Source: Neocallimastix lanati (nom. inval.) (Eukaryota; Neocallimastigomycota; Neocallimastigomycetes; Neocallimastigales; Neocallimastigaceae). Taken from it: 64,000 nt of DNA. The translations under genes were made by a program, and so were the position numbers. Below the pieces are notes generated by a model. It made no database searches. It was not told the DNA's origin and was given only the letters and a program-made list of their open reading frames with translations. Shown piece by piece: positions 54,658 to 64,000 of the stretch. The stretch lies in the NCBI GenBank assembly GCA_016946835.1, contig JACVTC010000068.1:372501-436500 (forward strand). The letters run 5' to 3'. Position 1 is the first letter of the stretch, and each line of letters begins with the position of its first letter.

Positions 54658-55365
54658 TTAAATTACATTTTTTGATTTATTTTTATTTTCATTTTTATTT
54701 TTATTTACACGGAGTTTAAGTAATAATATAATACCCACTGCAATAATAACGACGGCTACCCCTGATATTATAAAAATTTTTAATAAAGCATAAAATAAAT
54801 AAGGTCTTTGCTCATTACTACACATATGATAATCATTACAAAATCCGGGATAACACTCTTTATCTTTTTTACATTTTTCAAAATCGGGTTTAGTACAGTG
54901 ATATCCGGTATAATCATGGTTTAAGGTACACACAGTGGTTTCAATGGTACTATTGGCAATACAGGTACCTTCTTGACATATATTACTGTAACAATTACTA
55001 TTATTACTACAAAATCGTGTAAAGCATTTTTCGATTTTTCTTGCTTCTTCAGGGCAAGATTCCAAAATTAAATCCGTCGTCTTGGCATCTAAATAATTAT
55101 CTTGGGTAATGGTTTCATTGAAAGACATTCCATTCTCTTTTTCGATGCATTCGTTATTTTGACAGTAGAAGATTCTGTGGCAAAAATTTTTATAACATAC
55201 ATTTCCAGGAGAACATTCCTTATCTTCCGTACATGTTTGAGGAATTGATTTTAATATTTCTTCTTTACTTATTTTTTCACATGATATACGACGACGACGA
55301 CTGCCGAGAAAGAGTAGTAACAAAAATAATAAAAATGATATATTATGAATTTTAAAAGTTACCAT
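54658..55365 (-). CDS. Cysteine-rich type I membrane protein, 235 residues
   Basis: A single uninterrupted frame. The N-terminus has a basic/polar start, a Leu/Phe-rich hydrophobic core near residues 9-21 and an Arg run, consistent with a signal peptide. The presumed extracellular part holds 19 cysteines in a pattern of C-x5-C-x5-C-x4-C type (for example CTEDKECSPGNVCYKNFC), reminiscent of Dickkopf-type N-terminal Cys-rich modules; a second such module is CKKDKECYPGFC. NxS/T sites are present (for instance NSTIE). A membrane helix near 193-218 is followed by a short Lys/Asn-rich cytosolic tail. It is flanked by repeats and copia relics, with no related neighbours. Family not recognised; a cell-surface or lineage-specific secreted-pathway protein is the safest reading. 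The intact frame and clear GC contrast to its surroundings argue that it is real. Confidence 0.75.
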   Translation of the reverse strand: MVTFKIHNISFLLFLLLLFLGSRRRRISCEKISKEEILKSIPQTCTEDKECSPGNVCYKNFCHRIFYCQNNECIEKENGMSFNETITQDNYLDAKTTDLILESCPEEARKIEKCFTRFCSNNSNCYSNICQEGTCIANSTIETTVCTLNHDYTGYHCTKPDFEKCKKDKECYPGFCNDYHMCSNEQRPYLFYALLKIFIISGVAVVIIAVGIILLLKLRVNKNKNENKNKSKNVI

Positions 55366-55758
55366 TTTTTTTATTTTATTTTATTTTATTTTTATTATTA
55401 TGCTTTCAAATGATTTTTTTTTTAAAATATTTTTTTTTTTTTTTTTGTTATTTTTATAATATTTTCAAATGGTTTAATAGTTTTTTAATTTTTTTTTTTT
55501 TATTCTTGTGTTAATTAAAAATAAATTTGTGCCATTAACTTAAATATTTAATTTTAATAAAATTAATTTAAAAAAACATACTTTTATTTTTTTTATTCCT
55601 TTATAATTTATTTATTAATTAAATTAAGTAATATATTAATGATGAATTTTAGTTTTGTACATTTGGATATATAACTTTTTTTTTTTTTTTTTTTTTTTTT
55701 CTTAATTTCATCATATTTTTATTGTTTTAAATATATATATCAAATATTATTAATTATC

Positions 55759-55803
<45 letters not shown>

Positions 55804-56279
55804 CATTTGTTATTATAATTATTATTTATTATTATTATAATAAAAATAAAAAATTAAGAATTTAACTTTTAATGTGCAATTTTAAAAATTTTAATATTAA
55901 TTTGAATTGTTAATAATTCAAAATTTTAATTATTTCATATAAAAAATTATATTTTAATATCCAATAAAATTAATATAATTATATTAATACTACTAATAGT
56001 AATATTAATACTAATACCAAACTAATACTAATAATAATACTAATATACTAATACTAATACTACTACTACTTCAACTAATACTAACTTAATTTCATTAAAC
56101 AAATTTATTTTTCAGTAAAAGAAATGGAATTAATTAAACGTAACTTAACTAAAAACTTATTTATATAATAAAAAATATTATAAATTAAAAATAATATATA
56201 TATATATCAATATTATATAAAGACATTATTAATAATATTAATTATTAAAAAAAAAAAAAAAAAAAAAGAATAAAATTTA
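55366..56279. other. AT-rich DNA, no gene recognised
   Basis: Includes the 5' flank of the Cys-rich gene at its left, a (TTA)n run at 55760-55802 and a TACTAATACTAAT-type repeat at 55985-56090. Confidence 0.6.
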
Positions 56280-56370
56280 TAGGTAAACTCTAGATCACTA
56301 AAGTTGTCTTCAGATTCATTTTCAGAATTATCGTTTTTTTTTTCATTTTAATATTTTCATATATTTCATT

Positions 56371-56410
<40 letters not shown>

Positions 56411-57700
56411 ATTTTTCATCTTTCGTATAAACCAGATTTTTATGATTATTTTTTCATTTTTATTTTCAATAAGTTTCTGGTTTATAATTTTGTAATTATT
56501 AAGTTTTGATGTTGATAAATTTTTAATTTATTCATAAATTTTAAAATTATTCATAAATTTTAAAATTATTCAAATTTTTTATTCAATGGTTTTATCATTA
56601 ATTCTATTAAAAATACAATTTATTTTCATATTTTTTTTTTTGTTCATTTTTTTTTATGTAGAATTTTGGCATGGCTTTCATTTGGTAGCAATTTTATAAT
56701 TTTATACTTAACAACTTTTCTTTAATATTTGAATTGTTGAATAAATCCTCTTGAAATTCAGTTTAATTTTTGATCTGATTTCATTTCAATTTTAAAGAAT
56801 TGATTAGTTTTGTAATTTTGGTTTTTCAATATTTTCATTATTTTTTGGAATTTTTATTTTCATGAATTTTGATCTTTATTAATTTTTTTTTTCATTTTCT
56901 GAATTATTATCTAACGCATTTTTCATTATTGTGTGTCATCTATCCATCATATCTGTATTATCTTCAGGATTAATTTTTACATTTGTTCTTTTTCATTCAT
57001 ATCAAATCTATTATGATAAATTATGATAAATGAATTAATTAAAATTGAGGTTGTAAGCGCTCTTCCCTCTCAATTTGGTCTATCTGAAGAATTTGAGAAA
57101 TGAAAAAATGATGTGCCTTGTTAACCGAATGGACTTTCATTGAAGTATGCATTGTGGATGTTTGTTTTTTGATTTTGAAGAGTAATGCCGAGAACACGAT
57201 AACCAGGAGAGTCTGAAGAATATCCTAAGAAAATACCTGGTTTTGAATTATTTTTTTTTTAAAATTTCCTTGTTTATATCTATTAATTAAGAAAAAATAC
57301 TTTGCATCCAAAAAAAAAACACCTTAAGTTTAGATATATTAATATTTTTATTGAAAAATTCTTTCTTCAAATTGTCAAATTAATTCTCTAATGTGAATTT
57401 AAAATGTACAACATACATGGGCATTTAATAGCTTCAGTCCTACAAGATAGGAGATAATTTAGCACTGCTTAGTAATGTTTTCTTTCAGTTACCTAACGTT
57501 TGATTAATCCTTTTAGCGCGATCATTTTGTTTGGAATTACCTAGTATAGAATGATTAAATGAAATTCCAATATTTAGGAGATAATTTAAAAAAAAATTAG
57601 AGCTGTTGTATTCTAAACTGTAATCAGATCTTACTTCCTTTATATTATAATTAAATACAAGTATTTTTTTTTTTTTTTTCATAAGTTTATGAAACTTAAT
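56280..57700 (-). mobile_element. Ty1/copia Pol relic (relic 2)
   Basis: On the minus strand, 57682-57485 is an open piece with RSDYSLEY, NIGISFNHS and NDRAKRINQTL. These match the retroviral-type integrase core of copia elements (RSDNGxEF…GI.H…QNGxAERxNxTL); the usual catalytic E has become K. It continues, broken by stops, as LLSSAKLSPIL, KNINISKLKVFF and then, at about 57240-57140, PGIFLGYSSDSPGYRV, the GIFLGYS…YRV signature of copia Pol after the integrase. Acidic linker pieces (INPEDNTDMMD near 56975, DNSENESEDNFSDLEFT near 56330-56283) follow. No reverse transcriptase, RNase H or LTR was found. It is inactive and truncated on both sides. Confidence 0.8.
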
Positions 57701-57987
57701 AAAAATTTCTGTACTGTCTCAGATTTATGTTTAAGTAAAATAAACCCAGTATTTTCTACAGTAATCATCAATAAATATTACATAATATTATTATCTACTA
57801 AATGATGGTACATATTATTTAAAAAGACCATTCATATATCCATCCTCGAGGTTATTCAATATTATATTCCTGATGGTACTATAATATTAAAGTATGTTCC
57901 TTTTTTTTTTTAATTGTTGTTTATATTATTAATATTTTTTGATATATTTAATTAAAAAATATTATTTAATTACATGAATAATTTTTA

Positions 57988-58019
<32 letters not shown>

Positions 58020-58027
58020 GAATTAAT

Positions 58028-58064
<37 letters not shown>

Positions 58065-58145
58065 TATCCAATTTAAACATAATAATATTTCAAATAGTAG
58101 CGTGAAATAAATAAAAAAAAAAGTAATATTCAAAATAAAATATAT
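57701..58145. other. AT-rich DNA between copia relic and next coding relic
   Basis: The left part (57701-57900) has moderate complexity and may be more of the copia element in unreadable form. The right part is poly-T/poly-A and a long TA run at 58028-58060. Confidence 0.5.
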
Positions 58146-58870
58146 GAATAAATTCAGAAAAAAAGTTCATAGGCAACAAAACCTCACCTACATATTACTT
58201 ATTCCCGAATTAGGGTTTGTATTGACTATCTGAAAGAAATGATGGTCTTCTCCTTCAAAGGTATTAACCCTGCTTATCTTGTCTTACTTAATATTTTCAA
58301 AGTTGACGCTCCTTGGTTAGTTTGCGCTTATACTTTTTAGTACTTTTAGGAATAGCAACCCTTATCGAGTTACTAGCCCAAGGCATAATTTCTTCAAAAG
58401 AGAGCCCCAGATCCCACCAAGAATGTCTCTTTTTTTTTTTTTTTTTTTTTTTTGGAATAATCACCAGAAATGTTTTGGTTCTTAAACAAAAAACATCTCA
58501 TTCCTTTTTTTATAATTTAAATCAATAATGCCTGCATCTCTCCCCCCACCAAGAAGAAAATTATATAATCCTGTACTACGTCACATATAATATATTTACA
58601 CGCTCATTACTCAGAAAATTACTTTAATTAATATTAATAAGGTTTTAACCAATTGAACTATTCATTACATTATTAGTAATGATATTATTATTTTCACTAT
58701 CATTAATATTAACATTCCTATTTTCATTATCACTAAATCTACTATTCCTTAACAATATCATTTCTATTGTTATTATTATTAATATTATATACTTCGTTAC
58801 TACTATCAGAATCTGTACTCGTTTCTATTATTTATATCAGTTCATAACAGTGTTTACATTACTATGTGAT
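58146..58870 (-). pseudogene. Unidentified coding relic, probably of a mobile element
   Basis: Minus-strand translation gives broken but protein-like pieces: TSTDSDSSNEVYN with an Asn run (58.83-58.75 kb), an acidic Asn-rich piece (58.74-58.68 kb), then HSWWDLGLSFEEIMPWASNS and IRVAIPKSTKKYKRKLTKER (58.43-58.29 kb). After a frameshift it continues as STLKILSKT and AGLIPLKEKTIISF (58.31-58.24 kb). A poly-T run splits it at 58431-58453. It has clearly more GC than its surroundings. Its position directly upstream (in minus-strand sense) of the copia relic would suit a Gag/protease portion, but no zinc knuckle or protease motif is visible, so the family is open. Confidence 0.45.
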
Positions 58871-59076
58871 ATTGAACAATATTTAGAAATTATAAAAAAC
58901 TTTTCATAAAAAATATTAATAATAATCATGCTTTAATAAAAATAATAAATTAATATTAATAATAAAATAAATAATATTTGATTATAATAAAATAATAAAT
59001 AAATAAAATAAATAAATAAATAAAATAATAAATAAAAGAAATAATAAATAAATAAAATAATAAATAAATAAAATAA

Positions 59077-59107
<31 letters not shown>

Positions 59108-59693
59108 ATTATAATTATAATAAAACAATAATAACAATAGTAATAATAAAAAGGAAAAAAATTCTTGTATTTTGTTGAATTCTTTTTTTTTTTTTTATAT
59201 AATTTTTTACATTAATTTTATTTATTTATTTTATTAAATAGAATTAATTTTATTTATATATATATAAATTTAATAAAAGAAAAGAGAAAAAGGTAAAAAA
59301 AAAAAAAAGTTCTTTAGTATCTAAATATATATATTAATAACTATTATTAAAATGAAAAATGAAATATTTATATAAAAAAAAAAAAAAAAATAATAATAAT
59401 AAAATAAATATAAAATAAAATAAAATAAACGTATATATTATTTAGTTATTTTATAATATAATATAATATATCCATAAATAATATAAAATATAAATCTAAT
59501 ATATAAAATAATTAATATATATTATTATTATTATTTTTATACTATAAAAAAATAAATAATTAAAAATGAAAATCTGTAATATAAAAAAAATTAAATGATT
59601 TCATTTATAATGTTTAATTTAAATATTAATATTTATTAGACCCATTTTTGAAAGGAATTAATTAATTAACTATTCTTTTTTCTTATTATCGTT
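58871..59693. other. AT-rich DNA downstream of exportin-T
   Basis: (AAAT)n runs at 58980-59110 and poly-A tracts. The 3' UTR of the minus-strand exportin gene lies at its right end. No gene recognised. Confidence 0.65.
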
Positions 59694-60220
59694 TTATTGG
59701 CTTTTCATGGCTTGGAAGAAAGACTATATATATATATATTGATTTTATTGTTATAAATAGTTTATTATTAATATTATTGATTAAAAATATAATAGATATA
59801 ATAAAAATAATTTATTCTTATATATATTTATATATTGTTTTTGTTTTTGTTTTTAAAATACTAATTTTAACTTTTTATTTAAGTTTTTTTTTTTTACCTT
59901 TAAGTATTTTGAAAATGTTTTCTTATCTGAATTTTGCATAGCATCTACGAAGTCTCTAGCAGCTTGAGATGGACAGTTAATGGATGGGAAGAAGTAAGAT
60001 AAAAGATATTCAGCATATTTGACACCTTGTTTTTGTAAAATAGTTAAGTGAAGATTTGAAATTTCATTGAGAATCTATAAAAAACAAAAAAAAAAAAAAA
60101 ATAAATATGAACAAAAATAAAATAAAAATTAATAAATAATAAATATTATATTATATTAAATTATATTCATCATATTTCTTTTATAAAATTAGTATTATTA
60201 TTATTCTGTCATTATTATTC

Positions 60221-60252
<32 letters not shown>

Positions 60253-60735
60253 TATTTTGATTATTATTCTATTATTATTACATTTTTATTATATATGATT
60301 ATAATAATAAATACAAATACATACAAGTAAAGTTTCAGCAGCTTGGAAGTTAAAATCATCCTTCATAACAATTTCAAAAATAATGGTAACAATTTGTTGA
60401 TAAATGAAATCAGCAAATCCTGGAATAGAAGTTTCTTCCGTAATACCACCCCATACATTGACCATTTTAGCTAAAACAGAAAGGGCAGCCTTTTGACTTT
60501 GAACATCAGCAGAATCACGAGCACAATGAACAACGGATTCCATAATCATTGGTAAATGTCTATTATTATCTATTAATTTAAAACAAATAAATATATGAAT
60601 ATATGATTTACATTATTTATATATATATATATAATTAAAAAAAAATTATTAAATATTTATTAAATATAAATTAATGTTGATTAAGATTAATTATAAATTA
60701 TTTATTTTAATAAATTTATTTTATTAATATATCAT

Positions 60736-60776
<41 letters not shown>

Positions 60777-61160
60777 TCTTTTTATAACGACAACAACAAT
60801 AAAAAAGTAGAGAAAACTTACTTTCACTAATAAGAATATTTTGAAGTGAACTGGTAAAGATTGTACCTAAGAAGTTCATATAAGCTCTTCTAAGTTCAAA
60901 CATAGAGATAATTTCATCAGTACCATTAGCTGGTTGATTTAAGAAAATGAATACTTTTTCAACAATAGGATATAATAATTCATTCATAATTGGTAAGGCA
61001 TTATTCTAAATTAAAAAATAATTTTACAATTTGTATACAGATTAATATATTTATAATTAATATAAATAAAAATTATTATAAATATATTATTTATTATTTA
61101 TTGCTATATATATTTATATCTATATTCTATATCTATATTCTATATCTATATCTATATCTA

Positions 61161-61194
<34 letters not shown>

Positions 61195-61219
61195 TTATTT
61201 TATTTTATTTTATTTTATT

Positions 61220-61262
<43 letters not shown>

Positions 61263-62844
61263 TACCTTAAATTTATGAATTAAGAGATCATAGAATGAAG
61301 TTAATAGTGATGAAAGTTCATTCTTTGAACTTTTAGTAAGTAAACCACCATTCATCATAGGAATAATGAATTTTACAATTTCATTACCCATACATGGAAT
61401 AAGACGTTGTAAAGTGTATCGTACAGATTCACGAATACTACTTTGATCGGATAAACGCTCTAATACGACAACCATGGATTCTAAAGTTTTATTATAAATT
61501 ACAATCCAAGGAGGAGTAATATTACTTTGTAATAAATTAATATGAGGGAAACTGTGACCTATACTACCAATAGTACGAATTATAAGATTAAGTTGATGTG
61601 TGAATTGCATATTTTTTGGAGTATCCATTTGATATAAAGATTTTGATATAATTTCATCAATGGTATTAAGCATTGGTTGGATGATAGTCTGATAATTATA
61701 TTTTATTGTATTAAAAAATAAAAAAAAAAGGAAAAAAAAAGGAAAAAAAAATTATTATAATGATTATTATTATTTATTAATATATAAATATTTATTTTTT
61801 TTTAATACATATTAACAGATATATATATATATATATTATTATTATTATTATTATTATTATTGAATTTCATAGTATATTTTATATATTTTAATTCATTTAT
61901 ATAAGCATTTAATACTTTTATTTATTAATTTATTTTAATTTATTAATACTTACACCAAGATATTCAGATTGTTGTTCCATTGGAATAGTCTCTAATGAAA
62001 TTAAAGTACCAACTGCTTCAAATAAATAAAAATCATTATAAGGATGAGAATTTAAATTATTTAAAGTGATTGGGGTGGGCTGTATAATTAAAAGGGTTTG
62101 AATGTTTGTTAAAACTGTTTGAACATATGGTGCCAATTTTGGTTTCATAGCTTTAACAAATCTAGCGAATAAATAGTTTAATCTAGTTTTAATAATAATT
62201 TCTGAATTATGAAGACCACTAATATAAACAGAGATATTCAAATGTAATAGAGAATTATAATATAGTAATAATACAGTTAATAATTATAATTTTAATAAAA
62301 AGAATATAATATATATGTTTATAATAATAATTAATATAAAAAGTAATAATATAGAGAATAATAATAATATATTAATAATATTATAGTAATATATAAATGA
62401 ATCAATATATAAAAAAAATATTTTGAATATTTAAAAATATTTATGTTTATATATTTAAATTTTTAATTATTATAATATTAAAATATATATATATTCTCAT
62501 AAATATAAAATGTGAATTAATATTATATTTTATTTTAAAATGAACTATTTACCGACTACAAACGAAAGCTTCTAATACGTTTGGAATAAATTGAGTATGA
62601 ATGTCAAAGAAATTAGTGTATCTAGTAATAATTTCAAAATACATAATTGGAATAGAATTATGTGGGTAATAAATGACATCTACAAAAATAATAACAATTT
62701 TATTATTATAATAATATTAATAATTTAATATATATATAGTAAAATTTATATTAATATATATTGAAAAATGAATATACGTATATATATTATATTTATAAAA
62801 TTTTATTTAATAAAAATTTAATATATTCATATATAAATTTAAAG

Positions 62845-62881
<37 letters not shown>

Positions 62882-64000
62882 AGTATAAAAAAAGAAAAAA
62901 AAAAAAAAAAAATAAAAATTTTAATAAACTTACTAGATTGGAACATTTTTTCAATCATTTGATAGAAAATACCTCCTGGTTCGTAGTTTAAGGTACTTCT
63001 CTTAGATTCACCAAAAATATAAATTAAATAAAGGGCCAATTCTGCTTCAGACCAAGAAGCATTTATAGATGAATTTAAGGAAACATTAGAGCCATCTACC
63101 TTTTCAATATTAATACGATCAAAGGTGGAGCTTATGACAGAAAAAACAGTTTGAGTACTAACACTTTCATCAATAGCAAAAAGAGCATCATAAAATACCT
63201 TTAAACTCTTTCTCATTTCAATGAATAAAGCTTCATCTTCATCTTCACCAAATGAAAATTCAATATCTTCATCATATTTCATTTTGGAAATAATTACCTT
63301 CAATAATTCTAAGATATCTTGTTGGAAGTTTGGAACATCAGCAAAGTTTATTTTCTTTTGTTGTTTTAATAAATTAGTATAAGAAGTAACGAATGGGAAA
63401 AGAGCAGATGAAGTATCATCATATTCATTAGCTAAAAGCTTTAACATGTATGGGAATAAGGTTTGAATATAACTGTAGGTCATAGCTTTAGCTTCTGGAA
63501 CATCCTTGACATCGTCACAAATTGAAGTTAATTCAACCCCTAAAAGATTAACTAACTTTGCAATTTGTTCTTCGAAATCAATATTATCAAATTTAAGTTG
63601 ACCGAGAAGAGTTGGAATATTTAAGAGTTGAATTAATTGTAACTTTTCGAGAGGTCTCATACCCTTTGAAATGATACTACAAAGACATTCTGTAGCAGCC
63701 ATACGTAAATCTTCAACATTCATAAATTGATAAAGCGCTGTCATGAAAGTATCTGTAACAATTAATTTAATATCTATCCACATAACATATTGACCAATAA
63801 TGTTTAAGCATTTATTAGCTATGGTTGGGTTAGTTTGACAACTGGCCATTAAAATTTTGAACCAATATTCAACTAATTTCATGACAGCTCCTTCTCTCAT
63901 GGTATCTTTAATAAAAGTATTTTTTTGTAATTCATTATCCGTTCTATTAATAAGTAAGGAAACAACTTCTTCGTCAATAGTAGAGCAAATACGTAAAAAG
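59694..64000 (-). CDS. XPOT: Exportin-T (tRNA export receptor, Los1/XPOT), 5' end outside window
   Basis: Eight exons on the minus strand: 64000-62934 (open at the edge), 62679-62553, 62218-61954, 61688-61266, 61005-60822, 60569-60325, 60074-59898 and 59723-59694. All joins keep frame with GT..AG introns (seven; 174-366 bases), giving 838 residues and a TAA. Exportin-T is a karyopherin that binds mature tRNA with Ran-GTP and carries it out of the nucleus. Family blocks visible in order: LRICSTIDEEVV then IKDTMREGAVMKLVEYWF near the edge; WSEAELALYLIYIFGE before the first intron; YPHNSIPIMYFEIITRY; RGLHNSEIIIKTRLNYLFAR; NRHLPMIMESVVHCARDSAD. The HEAT-repeat helical pattern runs throughout. Human XPOT has 962 residues, so roughly the first 120-200 are missing to the right. 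The last exon encodes only SFFQAMKSQ and its assignment is the weakest part. The gene carries most of the introns in the window. Confidence 0.9.

Noticed and set aside
58313-58528. Plus-strand 71-residue frame
   Set aside because: The minus strand of the same stretch reads as a better protein segment (WWDLGLSFEEIMPW) and the frame runs through a poly-T tract.

Overview
This window looks like nuclear DNA of a very AT-rich eukaryote. An anaerobic gut fungus (Neocallimastigomycota) fits best. The evidence is near-pure A/T intergenic DNA full of long poly-A/poly-T runs, short-unit repeats everywhere, islands of much higher GC that are exactly the coding exons, GT..AG introns, and TAA stops on all five protein genes. 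A Dictyostelium-like amoebozoan was considered; the frequent C/G-ending codons (AAG, TTC, ATC, GTC) in the large glycosyltransferase gene argue against it. No rRNA, tRNA or CRISPR was seen.

Layout. 1-3.7 kb: an inactivated LINE (endonuclease and reverse-transcriptase pieces) running into a minisatellite. 5.2-17.8 kb (+): a six-exon gene for an SZT2 homologue of about 3643 residues; in animals SZT2 is the scaffold of KICSTOR, which tethers GATOR1 to lysosomes for amino-acid control of TORC1. 18.8-26.3 kb: three inverted-repeat (MITE-like) elements, two of which share a tandem GCATTTCGCCAAGTT motif, on either side of an intronless minus-strand gene (22.7-24.9 kb) for only the N-terminal, active-site half of an RNA polymerase largest subunit, ending just after the bridge helix. 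26.5-27.8 kb: a decayed minus-strand coding region with Thr-rich linkers. 28.9-42.4 kb: a gene desert of satellites and microsatellites, including two ~1 kb arrays of a 7-bp unit in opposite orientation about 7.7 kb apart, and a 38-bp minisatellite. 42.4-51.6 kb (+): a two-exon gene for a 2859-residue membrane protein with a globular N-terminus, about twelve membrane segments in two clusters and a C-terminal PelF-type GT4 glycosyltransferase. 52.9-58.9 kb: two Ty1/copia integrase relics, another coding relic and a small Cys-rich type I membrane protein gene. 59.7-64.0 kb (-): eight exons of exportin-T (tRNA nuclear export), whose 5' end lies beyond the window.

The complete genes are unrelated single-copy eukaryotic genes and do not form a pathway cluster. 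The most unusual items are the half-length polymerase subunit among inverted-repeat elements, and the single-chain Pel/galactosaminogalactan-like synthase candidate. All protein identities are from reading motifs by eye; no searches were run.
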